Shown here: piece after piece, positions 16,473 through 25,793 of the stretch | Position numbering within the stretch: position 1 is the first letter of the stretch | Layout: every line of letters starts with the position of its first letter | Assembly (NCBI RefSeq): GCF_047302285.1 | Contig: NZ_CP154845.1 | Coordinates: 3,038,001-3,102,000 of the forward strand | Reading direction: 5' to 3' | Origin: Robertmurraya sp047302285 | GTDB lineage: Bacteria > Bacillota > Bacilli > Bacillales > Cytobacillaceae | DNA: 64,000 nucleotides | Notes under the pieces: model-generated | Told to the model about the DNA's origin: nothing | Databases searched by the model: none | What the model saw: only the letters and a program-made list of their open reading frames with translations | Made by a program: the position numbers and the translations under genes

Positions 16473-18140
16473 ATGAAATTTGTTAAAAATGATCAAACCG
16501 CCGTTTTTGCTTTAGGCGGATTGGGAGAGATAGGTAAAAACACGTACGGAGTACAATTCCAAGATGAAATTATATTAATTGATGCCGGAATTAAGTTCCC
16601 TGAAGATGAACTACTTGGAATTGACTATGTGATACCTGATTATACTTACTTAGTTAAAAATGTTGATAAAATTAAAGGTCTTTTTGTTACACACGGACAC
16701 GAGGATCATATCGGTGGGATCCCTTATTTACTTAGAGAAATTAATATTCCAATCTATGGTGGAAAACTCGCTTTAGGTCTTATTCGAAACAAATTAGAAG
16801 AACACGGTCTTTTAAGAACAGCAAAGCTACATGAAATTCAAGAAGATGATATCATCAAATTCAGAAAAACATCGGTTACTTTTTTCCGAACAACTCACAG
16901 TATTCCGGATTCGTACGGTATTGTCGTTAAAACTCCTCCTGGACAAATTGTTCATACTGGAGATTTCAAATTTGACTTTACACCTGTAGGTGAACCAGCA
17001 AACTTAACGAAGATGGCTGAAATCGGTAAAGAAGGCGTACTATGTTTACTATCCGATAGTACAAACAGTGAAGTTCCTGATTTCACCATGTCAGAGCGCA
17101 GAGTAGGGGACAATATCCATGATATTTTCAGGAAGGTCGACGGTCGAGTTATCTTTGCTACTTTCGCATCGAATATTCACCGCTTGCAACAAGTAACGGA
17201 AGCTGCAGTTGCCAACGGTAGAAAAATTGCTGTATTCGGAAGAAGTATGGAAGCGGCTATTAATATTGGACAAGAGCTTGGCTATATCCGAGCACCAAAG
17301 GATACATTTATCGATGCTCAGTCTATTAATCGACTTCCAGCGAATCAAGTAACGATTTTATGTACTGGTAGCCAAGGAGAGCCGATGGCAGCTTTATCAC
17401 GAATTGCCAATGGTACACATCGACAAATTCAAATCATCCCTGGTGATACGGTCGTATTCTCTTCTTCCCCTATTCCAGGTAACGCACTTAGCGTTAGTCG
17501 TACCATTAATATGCTATTCCGTGCTGGAGCCGAAGTAATTCACGGAAAGCTAAGTGATATTCATACTTCTGGTCATGGTGGACAAGAAGAACAGAAGCTT
17601 ATGCTTCGCCTCATTAAGCCTAAATTCTTTATGCCTATCCATGGTGAGTATCGCATGCAAAGAATGCACATGAAGCTGGCCAATGACTGTGGAGTAAGCG
17701 AAGAAAATTGCTTTATTATGGACAATGGTGAAGTTCTTGCTCTAAGTGAAGATTCTGCACAAGTAGCAGGAAAAATACCTTCAGGTAATATTTATATTGA
17801 TGGTAGTGGTATTGGTGATATTGGAAATATAGTTCTCCGTGATCGCCGCATTCTTTCAGAAGAGGGATTAGTGGTTGTCGTCATAAGCATCAATATGAAA
17901 GATTTCAAAATTGCCGCTGGTCCAGACATTATCTCTCGTGGATTCGTATATATGAGAGAATCTGGAGATTTAATTAATGATGCGCAGAGCCTCATTGCCA
18001 AACACTTGAATAAAGTAATGGAAAGAAGAACGACTCAATGGTCTGAAATCAAAAATGAAATCACTGATACTTTAGCTCCGTTCTTATATGAAAAAACAAA
18101 GCGTCGTCCAATGATTTTACCAATCATTATGGAAGTGTAA
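16473..18140 (+). CDS. rnjA: Ribonuclease J1
   Basis: A 555-residue beta-CASP metallo-beta-lactamase ribonuclease, 5'-3' exonuclease and endonuclease in mRNA decay and 16S rRNA processing. The metal motif HGHEDHIGG (H74, H76, D78, H79) is intact, followed by the beta-CASP domain (HSIPDSYG, DFKFD, FGRSM) and the C-terminal RNase J domain. Length equals B. subtilis RnjA. It follows rpoY and ends in a 20-bp stem terminator. SR1P, encoded at 5600, is reported in B. subtilis to act through GapA on this enzyme. Confidence 0.97.
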   Translation: MKFVKNDQTAVFALGGLGEIGKNTYGVQFQDEIILIDAGIKFPEDELLGIDYVIPDYTYLVKNVDKIKGLFVTHGHEDHIGGIPYLLREINIPIYGGKLALGLIRNKLEEHGLLRTAKLHEIQEDDIIKFRKTSVTFFRTTHSIPDSYGIVVKTPPGQIVHTGDFKFDFTPVGEPANLTKMAEIGKEGVLCLLSDSTNSEVPDFTMSERRVGDNIHDIFRKVDGRVIFATFASNIHRLQQVTEAAVANGRKIAVFGRSMEAAINIGQELGYIRAPKDTFIDAQSINRLPANQVTILCTGSQGEPMAALSRIANGTHRQIQIIPGDTVVFSSSPIPGNALSVSRTINMLFRAGAEVIHGKLSDIHTSGHGGQEEQKLMLRLIKPKFFMPIHGEYRMQRMHMKLANDCGVSEENCFIMDNGEVLALSEDSAQVAGKIPSGNIYIDGSGIGDIGNIVLRDRRILSEEGLVVVVISINMKDFKIAAGPDIISRGFVYMRESGDLINDAQSLIAKHLNKVMERRTTQWSEIKNEITDTLAPFLYEKTKRRPMILPIIMEV

Positions 18141-18142
18141 GT

Positions 18143-18189
18143 AAACAAAAAACAAGCATGCGCCATATCGCATGCTTGTTTTTTGTTTG
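18143..18189. terminator. Strong bidirectional terminator between rnjA and ktrC
   Basis: A 20-bp perfect stem (AAACAAAAAACAAGCATGCG and its complement) with loop CCATAT; A and T runs on both sides. Confidence 0.92.
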
Positions 18190-18191
18190 TA

Positions 18192-18854
18192 TTAATCCGT
18201 CATGACCTTTTTTTCAAATCGATTAATATCTGAGTCAGCTCCAATCACAATTAAAATGTCATTTTGTAAAATAACCTCATTCGCTTGTGGCGAAACATTG
18301 ATTTCATTGCCTCGTTTTATCGCTACAATGTTTATGCCGTATTTGGCTCGAATATCGAGTTCCAAGATCGTGTGGCCAATGACCGTTCCACCAGCGACAA
18401 TCTCTACGATACTATGCTCATCAGAAAGCTCTAAATAGTCTAATACACTGTTCGAAACCATTTTATGGGCTATTCTTCTTCCCATATCTCTTTCTGGATG
18501 GACAACAGTATCTGCCCCTATTTTTAATAGAACCTTCTCATGATAATCATTTTGCGCTTTAACTGTAATATGTTTAACGCCAAGTTCTTTTAGAATTAAA
18601 GTTGTCAAAATGCTTGCCTGTATATCATCACCGATTGCGACAATGACATGATCAAAGTTCCGAATCCCTAAACCCTTTAGGACGGACTCATCGGTTGTGT
18701 CACCCATTACTGCATGCGAAGCAATCATTGAAAATTCATTGACTCGATCCTCTTTTGTATCAATCGCCATAACTTCCATTCCTTGTTCTGCAAGTTCACG
18801 AACGATACTACCTCCAAAACGCCCTAAACCTATAACTGCAAATTCCTTTTTCAC
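18192..18854 (-). CDS. ktrC: KtrC, regulatory subunit of a Ktr potassium transporter
   Basis: A 220-residue cytosolic RCK protein that gates the KtrD-type membrane subunit. N-terminal Rossmann domain starts KKEFAVIGLGRFGGS with the GxGxxG nucleotide loop, followed by RCK_C (about 135-220), both of which bind nucleotide or cyclic di-AMP in this family. GTG 18854 is chosen over an upstream extension to 18941 because CGGGGGAA lies 7 nt upstream and B. subtilis KtrC starts MKKEFAVIGLG. Gene position beside rnjA is as in B. subtilis. Another cyclic di-AMP receptor gene, cbpB, lies at 28319. Confidence 0.93.
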   Translation of the reverse strand: MKKEFAVIGLGRFGGSIVRELAEQGMEVMAIDTKEDRVNEFSMIASHAVMGDTTDESVLKGLGIRNFDHVIVAIGDDIQASILTTLILKELGVKHITVKAQNDYHEKVLLKIGADTVVHPERDMGRRIAHKMVSNSVLDYLELSDEHSIVEIVAGGTVIGHTILELDIRAKYGINIVAIKRGNEINVSPQANEVILQNDILIVIGADSDINRFEKKVMTD

Positions 18855-18952
18855 TTTCATTCCCCCGATGAAAAAAGTACATGTTTTGTAACCAAAAAGT
18901 ATGTCCTCATTGTAGCATAGAATAAGAAAAAGGACATACACGAATTTGGAAC

Positions 18953-19843
18953 CTACTCTCGATTGGATCTATTTCTATTTTTCATCCGTTTTCTTAAAAA
19001 AATGAAAATAGGTAGGACTACAAGACCTGTAATTATGAAAACAGGGGTATTCCCAACCACAAACACAAATAAACCAGAAATAAAGGACAGCAAATAATGA
19101 AGACTTGTAGCAAATTGCTGCTTCGTTTTTTCCCAAGTATTTAAATTTTGTTTGTCAAGATTCGGCACCACGATTTTATTTTCACTCATCGAAATTGTCA
19201 CTGTTGCTAAGGAGCTTTGATTTTCTAAATAATTCATTCTCCCTAAAAGTTGTTCAATTTCTTCTTGGGTTTTTGCTAAATCATTGGAGATCTTCAATAA
19301 ATCCTCTGTGTTATTCGCTTTTTCCATAAATTCTAGAAGTCTTGCCTCCACAGTACGTTTAGATTTTAACCTCGATTCTAAGTCTACATATTGTTCTGTA
19401 ACATCTTCTCCATTCACCGTTCGATCATAAATCTTCACGGCCATACCTTCAGCTTCAGTCAAAAAGTCTTGATAGCGATCATTTGGAATTCTAACAGTGA
19501 TGGTTCCACTGTACACTTCTTGCTCTTCACGGTATGTTGAAGACTCGACCACATAGCCGCCGTATTGATTCGTTTTTAACTCTATTGCTTCCAAAGAAGA
19601 TTGAAAATCCTCGACCTCAAGTCTAAGATCTGCTTTATAAATAACCATTCGATTCACTGGTGCAACAGGCGCTTCTTCTTTCATATCTGTTGCATTCGAT
19701 AAAGAAACGTCCATTTCTTCAGTTTTCTGCTCAATTGCTACTCCACTCTCAGCATCCATTGCTTGTTCTTGCGATTCAGAACCTGCACTACAAGCACTAA
19801 GCAAAATCAAAATCAACACACCAAAGACTATTTTTCTCAACAT
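18953..19843 (-). CDS. DUF4349 domain lipoprotein
   Basis: A 296-residue protein with signal peptide and lipobox LSAC (Cys18), an acidic linker, then the DUF4349 domain (about 65-240) containing RMVIYKADLRLEVEDF and a central coiled coil (SNDLAKTQEEIEQLLGRMNY). A membrane helix (about 255-285) and a basic tail RKRMKNRNR follow, so it is anchored at both ends of the mature chain. Function unknown; the family is common in Firmicutes. It lies between ktrC and an ABC exporter, same strand, with no clear operon link. Confidence 0.8.
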   Translation of the reverse strand: MLRKIVFGVLILILLSACSAGSESQEQAMDAESGVAIEQKTEEMDVSLSNATDMKEEAPVAPVNRMVIYKADLRLEVEDFQSSLEAIELKTNQYGGYVVESSTYREEQEVYSGTITVRIPNDRYQDFLTEAEGMAVKIYDRTVNGEDVTEQYVDLESRLKSKRTVEARLLEFMEKANNTEDLLKISNDLAKTQEEIEQLLGRMNYLENQSSLATVTISMSENKIVVPNLDKQNLNTWEKTKQQFATSLHYLLSFISGLFVFVVGNTPVFIITGLVVLPIFIFLRKRMKNRNRSNRE

Positions 19844-19907
19844 GATATTGCCCCCTTTTATTGCTAAGACGAGAAATTCCCTAAAAGGTTACAAACGGAA
19901 GCAAAGT

Positions 19908-19935
19908 AAAAGCACCACCATAAGGTAGTGCTTTC
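19908..19935 (-). terminator. Terminator of the ABC exporter operon
   Basis: AAAGCACTACC / GGTGGTGCTTT on the minus strand (wobble pairs) with a TTAT loop, immediately after the ABC gene stop. Confidence 0.75.
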
Positions 19936-19937
19936 AT

Positions 19938-21764
19938 TTATACAGCATTCAGCATATTAAATTGTGACTTAATAAGTTGATAATACTCTCCTTGAACATC
20001 CATTAGTTGTTGATGATTTCCTTGTTCGACAATTTCACCATGATCCAGGACAATAATATTATCAGCTTCGCGAATGGTAGAGAGTCTGTGAGCGATAATC
20101 ACAGCCGTTCTTCCCTTTAACAATGTCTTTAGAGCTGTTTGAATTTTTACTTCTGTTTCAGTATCGATACTTGCAGTAGCTTCATCTAGAATAATAATTC
20201 TTGGGTCAGCAAGCAATGCTCGTGCGAAAGATATGAGTTGGCGCTGCCCAACAGAGAGCACATTTCCTCTTTCCTCTACTTCAGTGTCATAGCCATTCGG
20301 TAAATTTTCGATGAAAGAATGTGCACCAACAGCTTCTGCCGCCTTTTGAACTTCTTCATCGGTTGCGAAAGGATTACCGAAGCGGATATTATCAGCAATG
20401 GTTCCCGAAAAGATAAACGTATCCTGAAGTACTACACTAATTTGCTCGCGTAAATCCTTCAAAGAAATATCCTTTAAATCATTCCCATCTAATAAAACTT
20501 GACCACTAGTTGGATCATAGAAACGACTAATTAAGTTCGCAATGGTTGTTTTACCTGAACCAGTATGCCCAACTAACGCAACTGTTTGACCTGCCTTCAT
20601 TTCCAAATTTACACTTTTAAGTGCTGTTCTTTTTTCATCATAAGAAAAAACAACATCTTTGAACTGGATATGCCCTTTTACTTCATCCAAGCGAACCGCT
20701 TCTCTTTTTTCAGACACAATAGGTTGCTCATCCAAAAATTCGAAAATACGCTCAGATGAAGCCATCCCCATTAATAATTGATTATATACTTGCCCAAGTC
20801 TTGAGATCGGCTCCCAGAACATCCCTAAATAAAAGGCGAAAGAGACAAAGATTCCGATAGTCATTGTATCATTTTGGATTAAGCTCGCCCCAAACCAAAT
20901 TAATACCGCTGTTCCAACTGCGTTAGTAAGTTCCACCAACGGTCTAAACATCGCATTTTTTTGCGAAGCGACGCGCCAACTTTCAAATGTTTCTGTATTG
21001 ACTCCATCAAAAAAACCCATATTCTCTTTCTCTTGTGTAAAGGCCTGTGTAACACGGATTCCTTGAATACTTTCGTTTAGGTGTGAGTTTAACTTTGATT
21101 GGAACAGCCTTACCGTTTGCCAAGATCGCCGAATATTTCTTCGAAGACTGGTCGAGATAAAGAACATGATTGGCAATATAACCATTACTGCCAATGTTAA
21201 TTCTGGACTTAAACTAAATAAAATAGCGAAAATACCTATAAGTAGAATAACATCCATCATTAAGTTAATGACACCATTCGTAAACAATTCCTGTAACGAA
21301 TTAATGTCATTCATAATTCTGACCAGTATCGACCCTGCAGATCGTTGATCAAAGAAACGATGGGAGAGATTTTGAACATGAGTAAAGAGATGCTTTCTCA
21401 AATCATAAATGACACTTTGACCTAACTGGTTCATCCATTTAATTCGTAAAAAATTTGCCACATAGGATAGAGTGAATAAACTTGCAATGATAATGATTAA
21501 TACGGTTAATAAACCAGTATCTTTATCAACGATTGCCTTATCAAGTACATAGACCCCGATTAAAATCGGGATGATTAAACGTACTGCCGTTGTGATCAGC
21601 ACCATTAATATCGATAACGGTAGTAGATTCTTTCGATATGGCTTCATATAGCTAAAAAGTCTCAGCATTTGCTTCCAGTTAAACGGCTTTTCAATCACCT
21701 GGTCCGTAGAATAATGGAATCTTTTGAGTACATTTTCATGAATTGGACGTTTATCATTCTTCAT
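19938..21764 (-). CDS. ABC exporter half-transporter, catalytic-site subunit (YfiC/BmrD-like)
   Basis: A 608-residue half-transporter: six membrane helices (about 45-330), then a nucleotide-binding domain with Walker A GHTGSGKTT, signature LSVGQ, Walker B followed by the catalytic Glu (IIILDEATASID) and H-loop AHRLST. It overlaps functionally with the upstream gene (10 nt gap), whose Walker B has Asp instead of Glu. The pair fits heterodimeric multidrug exporters such as BmrCD, YfiBC and TM287/288, in which the noncanonical signature (LSVGQ here) completes the degenerate site. Substrate unknown; drug or lipid export is likely. Confidence 0.88.
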   Translation of the reverse strand: MKNDKRPIHENVLKRFHYSTDQVIEKPFNWKQMLRLFSYMKPYRKNLLPLSILMVLITTAVRLIIPILIGVYVLDKAIVDKDTGLLTVLIIIIASLFTLSYVANFLRIKWMNQLGQSVIYDLRKHLFTHVQNLSHRFFDQRSAGSILVRIMNDINSLQELFTNGVINLMMDVILLIGIFAILFSLSPELTLAVMVILPIMFFISTSLRRNIRRSWQTVRLFQSKLNSHLNESIQGIRVTQAFTQEKENMGFFDGVNTETFESWRVASQKNAMFRPLVELTNAVGTAVLIWFGASLIQNDTMTIGIFVSFAFYLGMFWEPISRLGQVYNQLLMGMASSERIFEFLDEQPIVSEKREAVRLDEVKGHIQFKDVVFSYDEKRTALKSVNLEMKAGQTVALVGHTGSGKTTIANLISRFYDPTSGQVLLDGNDLKDISLKDLREQISVVLQDTFIFSGTIADNIRFGNPFATDEEVQKAAEAVGAHSFIENLPNGYDTEVEERGNVLSVGQRQLISFARALLADPRIIILDEATASIDTETEVKIQTALKTLLKGRTAVIIAHRLSTIREADNIIVLDHGEIVEQGNHQQLMDVQGEYYQLIKSQFNMLNAV

Positions 21765-21774
21765 GTTATCCCCC

Positions 21775-23544
21775 CTAACCGATTTGCATTTTCATGATTT
21801 TTTCTCTATCTTGATATTGAATATCATATACCCTTTGATAAGGACCTTCATTTTTCAATAGTTCTTCATGTGTCCCTTTTTCCACGATTCTTCCATTTTC
21901 AAGAACGAGAATTTCATCGGCGTGTTTCAGAGATGAAATTCGATGAGCGATAATAAAGGTTGTTCTTCCTTTCATAACCTCTTTCAACGCTTTCTGAATC
22001 TTAAATTCCGTTTCCATATCGACTGCACTTGTTGCATCATCGAGAATCAAAATACTTGGATCGACACAAATGGAACGAGCAATGGCAATTCTTTGCTTTT
22101 GTCCACCTGAGAGCCCCATACCTCTTTCCCCAAGCATCGTATCATAGCCTTCTGGTAACTCCATAATAAATTCATGAGCCTGCGCCCTTTTCGCGGCATC
22201 GATGATCTCATCCATCGTTGCGTCTGGTCTCCCATAAGAAATATTTGCTTTAATCGACGAAGAAAATAAAAAGGATTCCTGTAAGACAAAGCCAATATTG
22301 CTTCTTATCGATTGCAGAGAATACTCCTTCACATTAATTCCATCGATAAGAACTTTCCCATTAACCGGTTCATAAAATCTTGTCATTAATTGGGTTAAAC
22401 TCGTTTTCCCAGAACCTGTTGAACCGATTAATCCCACGACCTTTCCTGGATGAGCATGGAAAGAGATATTATAAAGAGCGTCCTTGTCATCTTCTCCATA
22501 CCGAAGCGTGACATCATGGAAAAGAACATCCCCTTTAAGCTTTTCTGTAACGATCGATTCATCTAGATCTGTAATTTCATTATCCGCTTCTAAAATCTCT
22601 AGTAATCTTTCACCTGAAGCTTTTGATTGTGAAAATAGATTGATCACAAACCCAAGGTTCATAATCGGCCACATAATATAGCCTACCAAACTATAAAATG
22701 CAACAAGCTCCCCTGGACTAAGGCTTCCTTCGATAACGAGATAGCCACCAAAAGAAAGTAAGAATACAACACTTAAATTCCCTAAGTACTCCATTAACGG
22801 AAAGTATTTAGCCCATATAGCAGAAGTAAACAGATATTTTTCTTTGTAGTCCCCATTTGATGAGTTGAATTTATCAATCACATACTCTTCTCGAGATAGA
22901 GACTTTACCGTGTTAATTCCACTTATGTTTTCCTGAACATTTGTATTAAGCTTTCCGAACGACTTCCGAATCGCTCGGAATGCTGGATGTACAGAACGCT
23001 CAAATTTAAACACCACAACCACTAAAAACGGCAACGTTATTAATGTTACGATCGTAAGTGCAGGAGAATAATAGAACATAACCGCAAAGGTAGACAATAC
23101 GAGAATCATTAATCGTAAGAGTTCAGAAAATCCAAATGAAAGAAAGAATCGGAATCCTTCTACATCTGAAGTCAATCTTGACATCAAATCCCCTGTTTTT
23201 GCATTATCATAATAACGAAAAGGCAAAAATTGTAGTTTTTCGTATAAAGAGTTTCTTAATTTGTAAACAGAAGTAATTCCAAATAAGTCCCCTGTATATT
23301 GATGAACGTAAGTACCTAACCCTTTTATGATCATAATTCCGATAAAACCGAAAGCTAAATATGGAATCCATTCGCTTTTTCCCCCAAGAACCACCTCATC
23401 AATGGTAATCTGAAGAATAATTGGGTATACGACGGTGATACCGGTAATCAAGAACATAAAAACAATCGACCAGATGAAATACCTTTTGTAAGGCCAATAA
23501 AAACCCTTTAATTTCTTAAAAGTTTCCAAAGATAATTCCCCCAT
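21775..23544 (-). CDS. ABC exporter half-transporter, degenerate-site subunit (YfiB/BmrC-like)
   Basis: A 589-residue half-transporter with six membrane helices (about 18-310) and an ATPase domain with Walker A GSTGSGKTS, canonical signature LSGGQ and Walker B LILDDATSAVD, where the catalytic Glu is replaced by Asp. This substitution marks the low-activity site of asymmetric heterodimeric exporters. First gene of a two-gene operon with the 608-residue partner. No adjacent regulator or leader peptide gene was seen, unlike bmrB-bmrCD of B. subtilis. Confidence 0.88.
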   Translation of the reverse strand: MGELSLETFKKLKGFYWPYKRYFIWSIVFMFLITGITVVYPIILQITIDEVVLGGKSEWIPYLAFGFIGIMIIKGLGTYVHQYTGDLFGITSVYKLRNSLYEKLQFLPFRYYDNAKTGDLMSRLTSDVEGFRFFLSFGFSELLRLMILVLSTFAVMFYYSPALTIVTLITLPFLVVVVFKFERSVHPAFRAIRKSFGKLNTNVQENISGINTVKSLSREEYVIDKFNSSNGDYKEKYLFTSAIWAKYFPLMEYLGNLSVVFLLSFGGYLVIEGSLSPGELVAFYSLVGYIMWPIMNLGFVINLFSQSKASGERLLEILEADNEITDLDESIVTEKLKGDVLFHDVTLRYGEDDKDALYNISFHAHPGKVVGLIGSTGSGKTSLTQLMTRFYEPVNGKVLIDGINVKEYSLQSIRSNIGFVLQESFLFSSSIKANISYGRPDATMDEIIDAAKRAQAHEFIMELPEGYDTMLGERGMGLSGGQKQRIAIARSICVDPSILILDDATSAVDMETEFKIQKALKEVMKGRTTFIIAHRISSLKHADEILVLENGRIVEKGTHEELLKNEGPYQRVYDIQYQDREKIMKMQIG

Positions 23545-23756
23545 TCTCTTTCCATTTTAAGCATGCCAACTATTTATATCTCTTTAGGTTCATCTGGCAT
23601 GTAAGAAAATGGATCTAGTTGTTCTGAAAAAAATATGAACGTATTTACAAATATAACGGAAATCGAAATAATTTACCACTATTTTTTCGAATTATTTTCC
23701 TTTTTTAAAATTTCATTCAAATTCATTTATTTCATACAATTTCATTTCAAAACGGA

Positions 23757-23799
23757 CAAAAAAAGAACCAGGCTTTTTTTCACCTAGTTCCTTGCACAC
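23757..23799 (-). terminator. dapL terminator
   Basis: GAACTAGG / CCTGGTTC stem (one wobble) on the minus strand followed by a run of seven T residues. Confidence 0.8.
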
Positions 23800-24927
23800 T
23801 TAAGAGTCAACTCTTGTTGCTTTATATTGAATATACTTTGAAATCATCGAAATCGCGATGTCTATCGCATCTTCATTAGGGTTTAACTTTGCGTGGTGTA
23901 AACCGTATTCAGAATCTACTCCAAGCCAAAACATGAATCCTGGAATTTCCTTGAGCATATACCCAAAATCCTCGCCTGTCATAGCCTTCTCACATTCAAT
24001 AACATTGACGTCAGTATGATTCTCAACATATTGCATAAACTCTCTCGTTAATTTCGCTTCATTATATACTTGATGATACATACTTCCAAAGTCAATGGAT
24101 GTTTCGCATTCATATCCGACTTCGATCCCCTTTACGATCGATAAAATTCGCTTTTTTACTTTTTCCATCGATTGTACAGAAAGAGTTCGAATTGTCCCCT
24201 CTATTCTTGCTTTTTCAGCAATGATATTTTGTACCGTACCACCGCTAATTTTTCCAATCGTCACGACAGCACTATCTAGAGGATCCACATTTCTCGCTAC
24301 AATTGACTGTAGTTGGGTAACTAGAGAACATGCTGCGACGACCATATCATTTGTATGATGTGGGTACGCCGCGTGACCTCCCTTTCCTTTTAAATCGATA
24401 AAGAGCTCTGACGTATTGGCAAATAACAGGCCTTCCTTGACTGCAATTGAGCCAACTGGGTATTCTGGAGCAATATGAAGAGCGAGGATCATATCCGGTT
24501 TCCACTCTTTCATGATTTCCGACTGGAGCATTGGTTCAGCCCCTCCAGGTCCCTCTTCAGCAGGCTGAAAAATGAATAACAGATTGTCATCGATTGCGTG
24601 ACGAGTAAATTGAGTAACTAATCCTAAAGCAATACTCATATGAAAATCATGTCCACAAGCATGCATTTGCTCTGGATGCTCAGAGGGAAAAGGTAGCCCT
24701 GTTTCTTCCACAATAGGAAGTCCATCTATATCAGCTCGGTAACCTATCGTCTTGCTCGGATTCAAGCCTTCAATTTTTACAAATATGCCCGTTTTCCATG
24801 TTTTAATTTGCAAACGTTCCTGTGGTAACGACTTTAAATACTCAAGGAGATAACCTTGTGTTTTATATTCCTGAAATCCCAATTCAGGAATTTTATGTAA
24901 ATCCCTTCTTATTTGAACAAAAGACAT
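23800..24927 (-). CDS. dapL: N-acetyldiaminopimelate deacetylase
   Basis: A 375-residue M20-family amidohydrolase releasing acetate from N-acetyl-LL-diaminopimelate in the acetylase branch of lysine and peptidoglycan precursor synthesis (B. subtilis YkuR). The metal site HACGHD (89-94) and the AEEGPGGA segment (about 123-130) are intact, with the dimerisation domain in the middle and a C-terminal GEDFGYM metal motif. Start ATG 24927 has AAAGGAGAG upstream. It follows dapH by 63 nt holding a terminator-like hairpin. The symbol dapL is used for this deacetylase in Bacillus annotations; the name is also applied to an unrelated aminotransferase. Confidence 0.92.
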   Translation of the reverse strand: MSFVQIRRDLHKIPELGFQEYKTQGYLLEYLKSLPQERLQIKTWKTGIFVKIEGLNPSKTIGYRADIDGLPIVEETGLPFPSEHPEQMHACGHDFHMSIALGLVTQFTRHAIDDNLLFIFQPAEEGPGGAEPMLQSEIMKEWKPDMILALHIAPEYPVGSIAVKEGLLFANTSELFIDLKGKGGHAAYPHHTNDMVVAACSLVTQLQSIVARNVDPLDSAVVTIGKISGGTVQNIIAEKARIEGTIRTLSVQSMEKVKKRILSIVKGIEVGYECETSIDFGSMYHQVYNEAKLTREFMQYVENHTDVNVIECEKAMTGEDFGYMLKEIPGFMFWLGVDSEYGLHHAKLNPNEDAIDIAISMISKYIQYKATRVDS

Positions 24928-24945
24928 TGTGACCTCTCTCCTTTA

Positions 24946-24981
24946 TAAAAAAAGTGCGGATAAGAATCCACACTTTTTTAA
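24946..24981 (-). terminator. Hairpin between dapH and dapL
   Basis: AAAGTGCGGAT / ATCCACACTTT stem (one mismatch) with T-runs. It lies inside an otherwise cotranscribed pair, so it may give partial termination. Confidence 0.65.
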
Positions 24982-24990
24982 CCCTTTATA

Positions 24991-25704
24991 TTAAAGATTA
25001 CGTAGAGCTTGCATAATTTCTGTTTTTGAAAGGGTTTTTTCGTCAATCTCTTTAATAACGCGTGCTGGTACTCCTGCAACTAATGTGTTTGCTGGAACGT
25101 CTTCAATAACAATTGCTCCAGCTGCTACTCGAGCACCTTTGCCAACTGTTACTCCTTCAAGCACTACAGCATTTGCTCCAATCACAACATCATCCTCCAC
25201 CACTACAGGCTTAGCAGAAGGTGGCTCAATCACACCAGCTAATACTGAACCTGCACCGATATGACAGTTCTTACCTACAGTCGCTCTTCCACCTAGTACA
25301 ACGTTCATATCGATCATTGTGCCTTCACCGATTACCGCACCAATATTAATGGAAGCTCCCATCATGATAACAGCATTGTCTCCAATTTCAACCTGGTCAC
25401 GAATGATGACACCCGGCTCGATTCTTGCTTTAATCTCCTTCATGTCTAATAAAGGAATCGCCGAGTTTCTTCGGTCATTTTCCACTACATAGTCTTCAAT
25501 CTTTGCCTGATTCTCTTCAATGGCAGGACCGATTTCACTCCATTCTCCGAATACTGTTCCTGTGTTTTCAGAAATGAACGTTTTTGAACTTGGTCCAAAA
25601 TTAATTCCAGATAAATCACCTTTTATGTATACCTTTACGGGTGTTGATTTTTTACTATTTGAGATAAACGAAATAATTTCGTTTGCATCCATCATTTTAC
25701 TCAT
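24991..25704 (-). CDS. dapH: Tetrahydrodipicolinate N-acetyltransferase
   Basis: A 237-residue hexapeptide-repeat acyltransferase making N-acetyl-L-2-amino-6-oxopimelate, committing step of the acetylase diaminopimelate pathway (B. subtilis YkuQ). An N-terminal helical domain (1-85) is followed by a left-handed beta-helix of I/V-G-x-x-A-x repeats (about 90-215). Start ATG 25704 has TGGAGG upstream. The pairing with dapL is conserved in bacilli. No regulatory leader such as a lysine riboswitch was visible in the 90 bp upstream. Confidence 0.95.
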   Translation of the reverse strand: MSKMMDANEIISFISNSKKSTPVKVYIKGDLSGINFGPSSKTFISENTGTVFGEWSEIGPAIEENQAKIEDYVVENDRRNSAIPLLDMKEIKARIEPGVIIRDQVEIGDNAVIMMGASINIGAVIGEGTMIDMNVVLGGRATVGKNCHIGAGSVLAGVIEPPSAKPVVVEDDVVIGANAVVLEGVTVGKGARVAAGAIVIEDVPANTLVAGVPARVIKEIDEKTLSKTEIMQALRNL

Positions 25705-25793
25705 CTTTTAGTACCTCCACTTATTCTATTATGTACACTATGAATTTTACTTTAGCAAATGAAAAAGGGCAAGACAAGCAATAACTATTTTGC

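Noticed and set aside
18855..18941. N-terminal extension of KtrC
   Set aside because: It lacks a ribosome site and is absent from B. subtilis KtrC; GTG 18854 fits both.
24928..25793. Lysine riboswitch upstream of dapH
   Set aside because: The space upstream of dapH is under 100 bp and shows no conserved lysine-element core.
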